Positions 35,865-44,648 of a stretch of 64,000 bases of DNA are shown in pieces. Source of the DNA: Hyphomicrobiales bacterium. GTDB lineage: Bacteria; Pseudomonadota; Alphaproteobacteria; Rhizobiales; Methylopilaceae. The stretch is from positions 79,017-143,016 of the forward strand of contig JALHQA010000008.1 in assembly GCA_022842205.1 (NCBI GenBank), read 5' to 3'. How positions within the stretch are numbered: position 1 is the first letter of the stretch; every line of letters begins with the position of its first letter. The position numbers and the translations under genes are program-made. The notes beneath the pieces are model-generated. The model was not told the origin of the DNA and ran no database searches. It saw only the letters and a list, made by a program, of their open reading frames with translations.

Positions 35865-37031
35865 ATGGCGGACGCGGAGGATCGCGGCCAGGGCGAAAAG
35901 CCTTCCCGGAAAAGATCGATGAAGCCGCAGCCCGGCGTCATCGACGCCGAAGCCGAGGAGATCGGCCGCGAGCCGCCTCCCGCGCAGGCGGGCGAGCAGG
36001 CTGCGTCTCCCGGCGACGACGGCGATATCGGCGAAGCCGAGCCTCGTTCGCCGCTCGGCGCGCTGGTTGCCGCAGGCCTTGCCGGCGCGGTCATTGCCAT
36101 CGTGCTGCTGATGATCCTTCTGGCATCCGAACTGATCCCGCTGCGCACTGACGATCCGGCGCTTGGCAGCCGCGTTGCCGAGCTCGAGGCCGTTATCGCC
36201 CAAGGCGGTCTCGACCGCCCTCCGCCGACACCGATTGCGGACGACAGCGCGCTGCGGTCGGAGATCGCGGCGCTGAAACAGCAGGTCGAACAGCTTGCAT
36301 CCGCGCCCTCCGCCGGGGGGGCGCCGGACACCGCGCTGCAGGCGCGCGTCGACGAACTCTCCACGCGGCTCGATTCCGTTGCGAAACTTGCCGAAGAACG
36401 CACCGACACCGCCGCGCTCGACCGGCTTTCGGCGCGTGTCGATGAGCTCGCCGCGAAGGCGGCGGAGCCTCCGCCGCCGGACCCGTCGGTCCAGGCCGCG
36501 TTGGCCGGGTCGCGCAGCACCGCCGCGCTGGCGTCGATCGCAGCACTGGAAAGCGCCGTTGCGCGGGGGGCGCCCTATGCAGCGGCGTTGGCCGCGGTGC
36601 GGAGCCACCTGCCGGATGCGCCCGTGGGCGCCCTCGAAAACGGGGCGGGCAACGGCCTGTCGTCCGCCGCTCTTCTCGCAGACCGCCTGTCTGCGAAGCT
36701 GGAGAACGCGCCGTCGCCGCCGAGCCGGGCCGAGGGATTCGTCGATAGACTTGCCGAGGGTGCGCGCGAACTCGTCCGCGTGCGTCCGGTCGATGGCAGC
36801 GTGCCGGTGATTTCGGACAGCGATCCCTGGTCAGCGCGCAATGCAGTGCTTGTCCGGCTGGACCAGCGCGATTTCGCCGCCGCGCTCGCGGATTGGGAAA
36901 AGCTCGATCCGGTGGCCAGGGAAGCGACAAGGGCCGAGGCCGAGGCGCTGAAGGGGCGCCTCGATGCCGACACCGCGCTCGACGAATTGCGCGCCGCCGC
37001 GCTCGGCATCCGGGCGGAGACGTCGCCTTGA
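35865..37031 (+). CDS. Mitofilin-like membrane protein (COG4223)
   Basis: A 388-residue protein: polar acidic and Pro-rich N-terminus, one membrane helix (about 65-86), then coiled-coil segments (VAELEAVIAQ; LRSEIAALKQQVEQL; ALQARVDELSTRLDSVAKLAEE) and a helical C-terminus ending in the mitofilin signature region. Bacterial members of COG4223 relate to mitochondrial Mic60, which shapes inner membranes. GTG 35862 directly before ATG 35865 is an alternative start. It overlaps the HemY-N gene by 4 bases. Confidence 0.85.
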   Translation: MADAEDRGQGEKPSRKRSMKPQPGVIDAEAEEIGREPPPAQAGEQAASPGDDGDIGEAEPRSPLGALVAAGLAGAVIAIVLLMILLASELIPLRTDDPALGSRVAELEAVIAQGGLDRPPPTPIADDSALRSEIAALKQQVEQLASAPSAGGAPDTALQARVDELSTRLDSVAKLAEERTDTAALDRLSARVDELAAKAAEPPPPDPSVQAALAGSRSTAALASIAALESAVARGAPYAAALAAVRSHLPDAPVGALENGAGNGLSSAALLADRLSAKLENAPSPPSRAEGFVDRLAEGARELVRVRPVDGSVPVISDSDPWSARNAVLVRLDQRDFAAALADWEKLDPVAREATRAEAEALKGRLDADTALDELRAAALGIRAETSP

Positions 37032-38611
37032 TCCGTATTCTCGGTTTCCTCGCCGCCATCGCGCTGACCGGGTTTGGCATCGGCTGGCTGATCGAACGGC
37101 CCGGCTCGTTCGTTATGGTCTGGCAAGGCTGGCGCGTCGAGACGTCCGTACCGGTCGCGCTGCTGTTCATCGTTCTGCTGACGACGGCGCTCATTATCGC
37201 CTGGTGGTTTCTCCGCACCCTTATCCATGTGCCGGACGCCATCACGGACTTCCTGCGCGGCCGCCGCCGCCGCCGTGGCATGACGGCCGTGGCGCACGGC
37301 CTGATGGCGGTCGGCATCGGCGACGGTCGCGGCGCGCGCCGCTCGGCGAACGATGCACGGCGACTATTGGGCGACGAGCCGCTGACGCTTCTCCTGCGCG
37401 CGCAGGCGGCGCAATTGGCCGGCGACCGCGACGAGGCGGAAAGCGCTTTCCGCGCGATGCTCGATCAGCCCGAGACGCGGCCGCTCGGCTATCGCGGTCT
37501 GTACGTGGAGGCGCGGCGGCGCGGCGACACGGGGGGTGCTCTGAGCCTCGCCGAGCGCGCGGTGCGCGCCAATCCGAATGTACCATGGGCGGGGCCTGCG
37601 CTGCTCGAACTGCAAAGCGCTGGGCATGACTGGGACGGCGCGCTCGCCAGCGTCGAACGCAATGCCGCGAACAAGCTCATCGACAAGGCGGCCGCCCGCC
37701 GCCAGCGCGCGGTGATCCTGACCGCCAAGGCCTACGATCTCACGGATTCCGGCGTGCCCGACGAGGCGCTCGATCTGGCGCGCGAGGCGGTGAAGCTGGC
37801 GCCCGGCCTGATCCCGGCCGCGGCGCTCGCGGGCCGGCTTCTTGCCGAGAGCGGCGATACCCGCCGCGCGGAGAAGACCGTCGAGGCGGCGTGGAGCCTC
37901 ATGCCGCATCCGGACCTCGCGGAAGTGTATGTGCACGCCAAATCCGGCGAGTCCGCGGCCGAGCGGCTGAAGCGCGCGGCCGCTCTGGCCAAGCGCAAGC
38001 CTGACGATCCGGAGTCGGGACTGATGCTGGCCAAGGCGGCGCTGGATGCCCGCGAATTCGCCCGCGCGCGCGATGCGCTCAAATCTCTCGTCGAGAACGG
38101 GCCGACGCGGCGCGTGTGCATGCTGATGGCGGAAATCGAGAACGCGGAAACCGGCGATCTCGGCCGCGCGCGGGCTTGGCTGGCGCGCGCGCTATCGGCG
38201 CGGCGCGATCCGGCCTGGGTCGCCGACGGTTTCGTCTCGGACATCTGGGAAGCGGTGTCGCCGGTGACGGGCGAACTCGATGCCTTTGTCTGGAAGGTGC
38301 CGCAGGAGACGCTCGCGCCGCCTGGCGTGCCGGTATTCGAACAGGCTGCGGCGCCTCCAGCGCCCGTGCCCAGCTCGCCGCCCGTTGCGGCAACGCCCGC
38401 ACCGCAGGCTACACCGGCTGCCGTTGTCGCGCCGCCGCCTCCAGCTCCGGTTCAGCCCGCGCCGCCGCCTGCCGCGAAGCCGGCGCCGTCCCGGCGTCCG
38501 GCGGAGGTTTTGTTGCCGATTGCCCGGGCGCCCGACGATCCCGGTCCCGACGCCCCGGACGCCGAGGGCGACACACTCGGGCGCATCGAGTCTCGGCTGG
38601 GACCGATGTGA
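37028..38611 (+). CDS. HemY N-terminal domain, TPR membrane protein
   Basis: A 527-residue protein starting at TTG 37028, overlapping the previous stop (TTGA). Two membrane helices (2-22 and 43-65) flank the HemY-N motif ERPGSFVMVWQGWRVETS. Helical TPR-like repeats fill about 100-420, followed by a Pro/Ala-rich linker and a short conserved end. Despite the name, HemY-N proteins are not protoporphyrinogen oxidases. Linkage to hemCD and the mitofilin-like gene suggests an envelope scaffold role. Confidence 0.87.
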   Translation: MIRILGFLAAIALTGFGIGWLIERPGSFVMVWQGWRVETSVPVALLFIVLLTTALIIAWWFLRTLIHVPDAITDFLRGRRRRRGMTAVAHGLMAVGIGDGRGARRSANDARRLLGDEPLTLLLRAQAAQLAGDRDEAESAFRAMLDQPETRPLGYRGLYVEARRRGDTGGALSLAERAVRANPNVPWAGPALLELQSAGHDWDGALASVERNAANKLIDKAAARRQRAVILTAKAYDLTDSGVPDEALDLAREAVKLAPGLIPAAALAGRLLAESGDTRRAEKTVEAAWSLMPHPDLAEVYVHAKSGESAAERLKRAAALAKRKPDDPESGLMLAKAALDAREFARARDALKSLVENGPTRRVCMLMAEIENAETGDLGRARAWLARALSARRDPAWVADGFVSDIWEAVSPVTGELDAFVWKVPQETLAPPGVPVFEQAAAPPAPVPSSPPVAATPAPQATPAAVVAPPPPAPVQPAPPPAAKPAPSRRPAEVLLPIARAPDDPGPDAPDAEGDTLGRIESRLGPM

Positions 38612-38663
38612 TCGTGTCCCGGCTTGCCTTTCCGGGGCCGGTTCGTTACCAACCCGTCCCTGT

Positions 38664-38739
38664 GCCGCAATAGCTCAGCTGGTAGAGCACCTCATTCGTA
38701 ATGAGGGGGTCGGGGGTTCGAATCCCTCTTGCGGCACCA
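38664..38739 (+). tRNA. tRNA-Thr (anticodon CGT)
   Basis: A complete cloverleaf: acceptor GCCGCAA pairs with TTGCGGC, the D arm follows TAGCTCAGCTGGTAGAGC, the anticodon stem CCTCA/TGAGG encloses loop TTCGTAA (anticodon CGT, reading ACG), and the T arm contains GGGTTCGAATCCC. A 3' CCA is encoded. It separates the hem cluster from the phosphonate locus. Confidence 0.97.
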
Positions 38740-38834
38740 GTCTTTCCTCCCTTTTGCGCGTCTGATCCGCATTTGATGCCAGCCACGGCGGCCGTCCGGC
38801 CTGCGCTCAGACTTCGAACATCGGGATGGCCCCC

Positions 38835-38875
38835 CGTTAACCGGCTGTCACAATCGGCGTCATTCCCACGTCACC
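38835..38875 (+). promoter_or_regulatory. Tandem Pho boxes upstream of the left phn module
   Basis: GTTA at 38836, GTCA at 38847, GTCA at 38859 and GTCA at 38870 follow a spacing of 11, 12 and 11 bases. Pho boxes are direct repeats resembling CTGTCAT at an 11-base period, so this reads as two adjacent boxes (CTGTCAC, GCGTCAT and ACGTCAC are the clearest units). It lies about 100 bases before phnD and implies PhoB activation under phosphate limitation. The identical geometry recurs upstream of the second phnCDE operon. Confidence 0.65.
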
Positions 38876-38974
38876 CCCCGCCGCTTGATTAGCGGTGGCG
38901 CTAATGCGGCGCATGCATGAACGCGCGCCTCACTGCCGCGGACCGGGCGCAACCCGGCCAGGGAGACTCAGACA

Positions 38975-39856
38975 ATGATCCGTACTGCTCTTGCGGCCGC
39001 CTTTGGCGCCGCCGTCACGCTCACCTCGCTTCCGGCGCTTGCCGACAATTTCAAGATCGCCATCACCGACGTCGAAGGCCTTGAGCGCCTGCAGACCGAA
39101 TGGGGCCCGTTCAAGGCCGCTCTCGAAAAGGCGTCGGGCCACACATTCGAATTCTTTCCCGTGAACAGCCGCACGGCCGCCGCCGAGGCCCTTCGCGCCA
39201 AGCGCGTGGACTTTGTTGTTACAGGGCCGGCCGAGTATGTCGTCATCAACAAGATCACCGACGCCAAGGCCCTCATTGGTCTCAGCCGTCCGGACTATTT
39301 CTGCGCCATCATCGTCATGGCCGACTCGGACGTGGTCAGCCCGAAAGACCTGAATGGCAAGAAGGTCGCGCTCGACGACATCGGCTCGACGTCCGGGCAT
39401 CTCTGCCCGTCGCAGCTTCTGGTCGATTACGGCGTTGATCCGATGAAGGATCTCGGCGGAATCACCCACACGACGCGCGCCGTGGCCCACGAGGCCCTCA
39501 AGCGTGGCGATGTCGCCGCCGCGGGCGTGAACTACATGAGCTGGGTCAACGGCGTCCGCTCCAAGGACAAAAGCGTTCCTCCCGGCTCCTTCCGCGTCAT
39601 CGCGCGCTCGGGCGACCTGCCGAACGACCTGATGATGGTCGGCTCGCACGTCGATCAGACGATCGCGGATGCGATCCGCACCTCCGTGGTGAACAACAAG
39701 AAGGAGGTCGCCGACGCCATCCTGTCGGCTGGCGGTGAGAACGAGAAGTACCGCGGCATGGACATCGTCGCCATCGAAGACTCGGCCTACAATCCGGTGC
39801 GCGCCATGTTCAAGGCGATCGGCCATCCGCAATATTCCGAGTTCGTGGGCGAATGA
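38975..39856 (+). CDS. phnD: Phosphonate ABC transporter substrate-binding protein (first system)
   Basis: A 293-residue periplasmic binding protein with a signal peptide cleaved near ALA-D (23-24). The PhnD-type core is clear: FKIAITDVEGLERLQTEWGPF, FFPVNSRTAAAEALRAKRVDFVVTGPAEYVVI, then KKVALDDIGSTSGHLCPSQLL with the anion-binding Ser/Thr segment. It would capture phosphonate, phosphate ester or phosphite. Its stop overlaps phnC (ATGA). Gene order here is D-C-E, unlike the C-D-E order of the second system. Confidence 0.92.
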   Translation: MIRTALAAAFGAAVTLTSLPALADNFKIAITDVEGLERLQTEWGPFKAALEKASGHTFEFFPVNSRTAAAEALRAKRVDFVVTGPAEYVVINKITDAKALIGLSRPDYFCAIIVMADSDVVSPKDLNGKKVALDDIGSTSGHLCPSQLLVDYGVDPMKDLGGITHTTRAVAHEALKRGDVAAAGVNYMSWVNGVRSKDKSVPPGSFRVIARSGDLPNDLMMVGSHVDQTIADAIRTSVVNNKKEVADAILSAGGENEKYRGMDIVAIEDSAYNPVRAMFKAIGHPQYSEFVGE

Positions 39857-40653
39857 GCCTCGCTCTCGCCTATAGCGACAGCCCCGCACCGGCGCCTTAC
39901 GCGCCGGCGCGGGATGTCGAGATCGCCGCCCGCGGCCTGACGGTGTCCTACCGTCACCGCGGCGCGGTGTTCTCCGGTATCGATTTCGATATTCGCCGCG
40001 GCGAACGTGTCGCGCTCGTCGGCTCCAACGGCGCCGGCAAATCGACGCTGATGAAAACCCTGCTCGGCTTTATTGTGCCGACATCCGGCTCGATCGAAAT
40101 GTTCGGGCAGGACATGTGCGCGATGCCGCAGAAGAAGCAGCGGGACGTGCGTGCCTCGATCGGCTTCGTCGCGCAGAAGCACAATCTCGTGCCGCGTCTG
40201 TCGGTACTGTCCAATGTCATCCACGGCACGCTCGGCGCGCGCTCCGGCCCGCGCGGCTGGCTGCACTCCGTCGCGTCCCGCGAGATACGCGCCCGCGCGC
40301 TCCATGCGCTCGACCAGGTCGGGCTGGCCGATCTTGCATTGCGCCGCGCCGACAGCCTGTCCGGCGGCCAGTCGCAGCGTGTCGCCATCGCCCGTGCACT
40401 GGTCTGTGAACCTCGTCTCATCTTCGCCGACGAGCCGGTGGCGAGTCTCGATCCCGCCGCGGGCGAGGATGTGATGCAGGTGTTCGAGGAAGTGACGCGC
40501 GGCGCCGGTGCAACGCTGGTCTTCACGACGCACAATCTCGATCATGCCACGCGCTATGCTGGCCGCGTGCTCGGTCTTCAGGGCGGCACGCTCGCGATCG
40601 ACGCGGCGGTGGATGCGCTGCCGCAGGGAGGCCTCATTGGCCTCTACAGCTGA
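39853..40653 (+). CDS. phnC: Phosphonate ABC transporter ATP-binding protein (first system)
   Basis: A 266-residue ATPase with a ~20-residue N-terminal extension rich in Pro and Ala before the ABC fold. Walker A is GSNGAGKST, with the Q-loop in IGFVAQKHNLVPRLSVLSNVIHG (typical of PhnC), signature LSGGQSQRVAIARAL and Walker B LIFADEPVASLDP. It overlaps phnD by 4 bases and phnE by 17, so translation of all three is coupled. Confidence 0.93.
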   Translation: MSLALAYSDSPAPAPYAPARDVEIAARGLTVSYRHRGAVFSGIDFDIRRGERVALVGSNGAGKSTLMKTLLGFIVPTSGSIEMFGQDMCAMPQKKQRDVRASIGFVAQKHNLVPRLSVLSNVIHGTLGARSGPRGWLHSVASREIRARALHALDQVGLADLALRRADSLSGGQSQRVAIARALVCEPRLIFADEPVASLDPAAGEDVMQVFEEVTRGAGATLVFTTHNLDHATRYAGRVLGLQGGTLAIDAAVDALPQGGLIGLYS

Positions 40654-41446
40654 CGTCCATACCCGCCTGCCGCAACGGTTCGAACGGCCGTCGGCGCTCG
40701 CCTTCCTCGCCTATGCGGCGGGCATCGCGCTCGTCGTGTGGTCGCTCGACGGCGCCGGCTGGTCGTTCGGCGAACTCATCCGCGGCATACCCACGCTCGG
40801 CGACTTCTTCTCGCGTTCCTGGCCCCCGAGCACCGAGCGGATCGAATCCCTGTCGAAGGCCCTCATCGAAACCTTTCAGATGGCGGTGTCCGGGACGCTG
40901 ACCGGAATCGCCGTCGCTCTGCCTCTGTCCATACTCGCCGCGCGCGGCCTCACCGGCAGCCGGATTCTCGGAACCGCATCGCGCGGCCTGTTCGCGCTGT
41001 TTCGCACCGTGCCGGATCTCGTCTGGGCGCTGATCTTCGTCATCGCCGTCGGCCTCGGCCCGTTCGCCGGAACGCTCGCCATCGCCGTCGATACCATTGG
41101 TTTCGCCGGACGCTTTTTCGCCGAGTCGATGGAGGACGCCGACAAGGGCCCCGCCGAAGCGCTGCGCGCGCAGGGCGTTCGCCGTTCGGACGCGATCTTC
41201 TGCTCGATCATTCCGGCCGCCATGCCGAGCTTCATCACCACCTCGCTGTTCGCGCTGGAGAAGTCCGTACGTTCGTCGGTCATTCTCGGCCTCGTCGGCG
41301 CCGGCGGCATCGGCCTCGAACTCAAGGTCGCGATGGACATGTTCGATTACCAGACCGCCGCCACCATCATCATGATGATCTTCGTGCTTGTGCTCGTCGT
41401 CGAGCAGGCCGGCTCGTTCGCCCGCAAGCGCGTCATTGAAGGCTAG
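40637..41446 (+). CDS. phnE: Phosphonate ABC transporter permease (first system)
   Basis: A 269-residue inner-membrane permease with about six helices. The binding-protein-dependent permease EAA-like loop is EALRAQGVRRSDAIFCSIIPAAMPSF, and the typical PhnE segment [26 protein letters not shown] is present. The start is taken as TTG 40637, inside the end of phnC, because GGGAGG lies at 40626-40631 and no good ATG exists before the first helix. The next gene follows after 10 bp. Confidence 0.9.
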   Translation: MASTADVHTRLPQRFERPSALAFLAYAAGIALVVWSLDGAGWSFGELIRGIPTLGDFFSRSWPPSTERIESLSKALIETFQMAVSGTLTGIAVALPLSILAARGLTGSRILGTASRGLFALFRTVPDLVWALIFVIAVGLGPFAGTLAIAVDTIGFAGRFFAESMEDADKGPAEALRAQGVRRSDAIFCSIIPAAMPSFITTSLFALEKSVRSSVILGLVGAGGIGLELKVAMDMFDYQTAATIIMMIFVLVLVVEQAGSFARKRVIEG

Positions 41447-41456
41447 GAGACAAGCC

Positions 41457-42110
41457 ATGAAAACCGATACCGCCCACCTCGTCTGGAATTCCCGCTGGGC
41501 GACGCCCGACGGCCGCGCCGACTGGCTGAAGCCCGACCAGGATGTGGTCGATCTGTCCGCGGAGCTGCTCTCCGCCGGCAATACGCGCCGCGCGCTCGAT
41601 CTTGGTTGCGGCGTCGGCCGTCATGCGCTGCATTTTGCCCGTCTCGGTTTCGAGACATCGGCCATCGACATGGCGGAAGCGGGCCTGTCCGAAGTCAGTG
41701 CCTCGGCCGCCGATGCCGGGATGAAGATCGAGACGGCGGCCGCGCCGATGACCTCGTTGCCGTTCCCGGACGGCCATTTCGATTACGTCCTCGCCTTCAA
41801 TGTCATCTATCACGGCGACGGGCCGATCGTTCGCCAGGCCATCTCCGAAATCCGCCGCGTGCTGAAGCCCGGCGGCATGTATCAAGGCACGATGCTCTCC
41901 AAGCGCAATGTCAACTACGGCAAGGGTACGGAGATCGCGCCGAACACCTTCGTGGTGGACGGGCACGACGACAAGGATCACCCGCACTTTTACTGCAGCG
42001 CCGCCGAACTCGTCGAACTGTTCGACGGCTTCGAGCTGACGTCGCTGAAGGACAGGCAGCATTCCAAGCCCGGCACCTGGCACTGGCACATGAGCGCCGA
42101 GAGGCTGTAA
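41457..42110 (+). CDS. Class I SAM-dependent methyltransferase in the phn operon
   Basis: A 217-residue Rossmann-fold methyltransferase. SAM motif I is [15 protein letters not shown] (about 47-60), the acidic end of strand 2 is [10 protein letters not shown], the post-II region is [21 protein letters not shown], and motif III is [16 protein letters not shown]. The methyl acceptor is unknown. It lies 10 bp after phnE and overlaps the hexapeptide gene by one base (TAATG). A role in modifying a phosphonate or an intermediate is inference from position only. Confidence 0.85.
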   Translation: MKTDTAHLVWNSRWATPDGRADWLKPDQDVVDLSAELLSAGNTRRALDLGCGVGRHALHFARLGFETSAIDMAEAGLSEVSASAADAGMKIETAAAPMTSLPFPDGHFDYVLAFNVIYHGDGPIVRQAISEIRRVLKPGGMYQGTMLSKRNVNYGKGTEIAPNTFVVDGHDDKDHPHFYCSAAELVELFDGFELTSLKDRQHSKPGTWHWHMSAERL

Positions 42111-42796
42111 TGGCACTGATCGAGGTCAACCAGGGCGAGCCGGAAGCACCGTGGTATGACGCCGGCGGACTGTCGGAGAAGCCCGTCATCCATCCTTCGG
42201 CGACCGTGCTGCGCACGCGTGTTGGTCCCTGGACCTCGATTGCGCGAGATTGCGAGATCCAGGATTCGGATTTTCTCGACTGGTCCTACGCCACCCCGCA
42301 TGTACAGATCTTCAATGCCGAGATAGGCAAATTCTGCAACATCGCAACCAGTGTCCGTATCAACCCTACCAACCATCCGATGTGGCGGGCGACGCTGCAT
42401 CATTTTACCTACCGGTCGCGCTGCCATCACATGGGCGAGGACGATCCGGAAATCTTCGCCTGGCGCATGAAGAACCGCGTCACCATCGGTCCTGATGTCT
42501 GGATCGGCCATGCCGCCATCATCATGCCGGGTGTCACTGTCGGAACCGGCGCGGTCATCGGCTCCGGCGCCATCGTGACGAAGGACGTGCAAAATTATTC
42601 CATCGTCGTCGGCTCGCCGGCGCGCGTCATCAAACGCCGCGTCGATGAGGCAACCGAAGCGGCCCTGCTGCGCATCAAATGGTGGGACTGGCCGCACGCC
42701 GACCTGATGGCGGCGCTCGGCGATTTCCGAAATCTCGACGCGGCGGAGTTCGCCCGGAAATACGACAGATTTCACGCGGAATTGCGTTCCGCCTAG
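42110..42796 (+). CDS. Hexapeptide-repeat acyltransferase of phosphonate metabolism
   Basis: A 228-residue left-handed beta-helix transferase. Hexapeptide turns run from [19 protein letters not shown] through [37 protein letters not shown] to [15 protein letters not shown]. The insertion [21 protein letters not shown] is typical of the phosphonate-linked hexapeptide family found in C-P lyase operons. It may N-acetylate aminoalkylphosphonates in place of the GNAT-type PhnO, but this is inferred. Its stop overlaps the stop of convergent phnF. Confidence 0.87.
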   Translation: MALIEVNQGEPEAPWYDAGGLSEKPVIHPSATVLRTRVGPWTSIARDCEIQDSDFLDWSYATPHVQIFNAEIGKFCNIATSVRINPTNHPMWRATLHHFTYRSRCHHMGEDDPEIFAWRMKNRVTIGPDVWIGHAAIIMPGVTVGTGAVIGSGAIVTKDVQNYSIVVGSPARVIKRRVDEATEAALLRIKWWDWPHADLMAALGDFRNLDAAEFARKYDRFHAELRSA

Positions 42797-43533
42797 CGCT
42801 CGACCACGAGTTCGACGCGGTCGGCGACGAAGCGCGATTGCGTCGCCTGGATGCGCCTGCCGTCCATGTCGACATTGACGAAATTGACGACAAGAAGCGT
42901 GCGGCCCGGTGCGATGTCGAGAGCTTGCGCCTCGCCGGCATCGGCCGGGCGCGCCGTGATGCGGGTCGACAGGCGCTTGTAGTCGTCGAGCCCGAACTTT
43001 TTATAAGCCTTGGTCAGAGAGCCCTTGCTGGCGAACACCTGCTCGAACCCGTTGAAGCGCGGCAGCGGCAGATGCGTGCGCGCGAACGACAGCGGCACGC
43101 CGTCGGCGCGATTGATGGTTTCCATTGCAAGCACGGGCGCGCCGGGCTTGATGCCGAGCGCCTCGGCGATGGTGGCGTCGGCCTTGGCGTTTTCCGCCGA
43201 AACGAGCTCGCCGCGCGCTTCCTTGCCGGCCTTTGCCATTACTTCCGAAAAGCGCGTCTTGAGGCCGATCGGATAGGCCAGCGGCCGCGCCTCGACGAAG
43301 GTGCCCGACCCTTGTGTCGCGCGTACAAGGCCGCGCTCCGCCAGGGCGGCAAGCCCGCGCCGCACCGTGTGGCGATTTACGGCGAAACGGTCGGCCAGCT
43401 GCGCCTCCGGGGCCACGCGGTCGCCGGGCGACAACCGGCCGGCGGCGATATCGGCCTCGATCGCGTCCGCCACCCGCCGCCACGCGGCAAGGCCCTGGGC
43501 GCGGTCGATAATCCTGTCGTTTGAAGCACTCAT
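42793..43533 (-). CDS. phnF: GntR-family regulator PhnF
   Basis: A 246-residue repressor-type regulator. The N-terminal winged helix-turn-helix (about 15-80) has [39 protein letters not shown]; the UTRA effector-binding domain fills 95-240 ([60 protein letters not shown]). PhnF proteins repress phn genes until an effector binds. It is divergent from phnG with a perfect palindrome between them, so autoregulation is likely. Confidence 0.93.
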   Translation of the reverse strand: MSASNDRIIDRAQGLAAWRRVADAIEADIAAGRLSPGDRVAPEAQLADRFAVNRHTVRRGLAALAERGLVRATQGSGTFVEARPLAYPIGLKTRFSEVMAKAGKEARGELVSAENAKADATIAEALGIKPGAPVLAMETINRADGVPLSFARTHLPLPRFNGFEQVFASKGSLTKAYKKFGLDDYKRLSTRITARPADAGEAQALDIAPGRTLLVVNFVNVDMDGRRIQATQSRFVADRVELVVER

Positions 43534-43567
43534 GCCGTCATCAAAACTTCATTGGCGTCGTGGCAAG

Positions 43568-43587
43568 TTGTCTACTAAATTAGACAA
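43568..43587. promoter_or_regulatory. Probable PhnF operator
   Basis: TTGTCTA (43568-43574) and TAGACAA (43581-43587) are perfect inverted half-sites around a CTAAAT spacer. Flanking CAAG and CTTG extend the dyad with one extra base. It lies midway in the 71-bp phnF-phnG gap and would block both promoters. Confidence 0.7.
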
Positions 43588-43604
43588 ACTTGGACGACGA
43601 GACG

Positions 43605-44060
43605 ATGACAACTTTGACCGAGCTTCAACAGCAGCGCCAGAGCGCAATGACGATTTATGCGCGTGCCACGGCAGTTGAATTGTCGGACGCGCTGGAGCGC
43701 CTCGGCACGCCCGAGAGCGTGGAAGACATGCGGCCGCCCGAGCTTGGCCTCGTGATGGCGCGCGCCCGCATGGGCGGCACCGGCGCGCCGTTCAACGCCG
43801 GCGAAGTTTCCGTCACGCGCGCCGCCGTTCGCCTGCCGGGCGGCGAGATCGGCGTGGCCTATCAGCTTGGGCGCGACAAGATGAAGGCGCGCTCGGCGGC
43901 GCTGCTCGATGCGCTGTGGCAGACGGCACGGCGCCGCGAGGTCGAGGCTGCGCTCGATCCGATCCGCGCCCGTATCGCCGATGAGCGAATTCTGAAAGAG
44001 CGCCGCGCCGCGGCGACCCGGGTCGATTTCTTCACAATGGTGCGGGGAGAGGATCAATGA
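43605..44060 (+). CDS. phnG: C-P lyase core subunit PhnG
   Basis: A 151-residue subunit of the PhnGHIJ complex, which helps transfer ribose-5-triphosphate to the phosphonate. The hallmark motif VMARARMGGTGAPFNAGEVSVTRAAV is intact near 52-77. ATG 43605 is preferred; an in-frame TTG at 43590 adds five residues. It overlaps phnH by 4 bases and heads a run of eight tightly packed lyase genes. Confidence 0.95.
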   Translation: MTTLTELQQQRQSAMTIYARATAVELSDALERLGTPESVEDMRPPELGLVMARARMGGTGAPFNAGEVSVTRAAVRLPGGEIGVAYQLGRDKMKARSAALLDALWQTARRREVEAALDPIRARIADERILKERRAAATRVDFFTMVRGEDQ

Positions 44061-44644
44061 CCGTCCATGCCTTCACCGATCCCGTGTTTGACGCGCAAAA
44101 GGTTTTCCGCGCGGCGATGAATGTGCTGTCGCGGCCGGGTACGCTGGTGCCTCTAGAAGCCGATGTGCGGCCACCCGCGCCGCTGTCGCTTGAGATAGCG
44201 GCATTGGCGCTGGCTTTCGCCGATCACGAAACGCCGATCTGGCTTGATGCTGCGCTGACCTCCGTCAGCTATGTCGGCGAGTACCTGAAGTTCCACACCG
44301 GCGCGCCGATCACGCCGCATCCGGTCGAAGCGGCCTTCGCGCTCGTGTCGGAGCCCGCGCTTTGCCCGTCATTGACGAGTTTCACCGCCGGCACCGCGGA
44401 CTATCCCGACCGCTCGACCACAATCTTTGTGCAGACTGACACATTGCGGTCGTCTCGGAGCTTCACATTGCGTGGTCCGGGAATATCCGGAACGGCGGCG
44501 CTGCGCGCCGATCCTCTGCCGCCGGCCTTTCCGCGCGAATGGGCGGCAAACCGCGCGCTGTTTCCGCGCGGCGTCGACATGTTGTTCGCGGCTGATGGCT
44601 GGATTGCCGGCCTGCCGCGTTCGACCGAGCTGAGCGAGGCTTGA
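44057..44644 (+). CDS. phnH: C-P lyase core subunit PhnH
   Basis: A 195-residue structural subunit of the C-P lyase core. FTDPVFDAQKVFRAAMNVLSRPGTLV at the start, FHTGAPITPHPVEAAFALV and TLRGPGISGTAALRADPLP are the family blocks. It overlaps phnG (ATGA) and is separated from phnI by 4 bp. Confidence 0.95.
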   Translation: MTVHAFTDPVFDAQKVFRAAMNVLSRPGTLVPLEADVRPPAPLSLEIAALALAFADHETPIWLDAALTSVSYVGEYLKFHTGAPITPHPVEAAFALVSEPALCPSLTSFTAGTADYPDRSTTIFVQTDTLRSSRSFTLRGPGISGTAALRADPLPPAFPREWAANRALFPRGVDMLFAADGWIAGLPRSTELSEA

Positions 44645-44648
44645 ATCC

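Noticed and set aside
37028..38611. Protoporphyrinogen oxidase HemY
   Set aside because: The protein has two N-terminal helices, TPR-like repeats and a Pro-rich tail, and no FAD-binding motif; it is only the HemY-N family.
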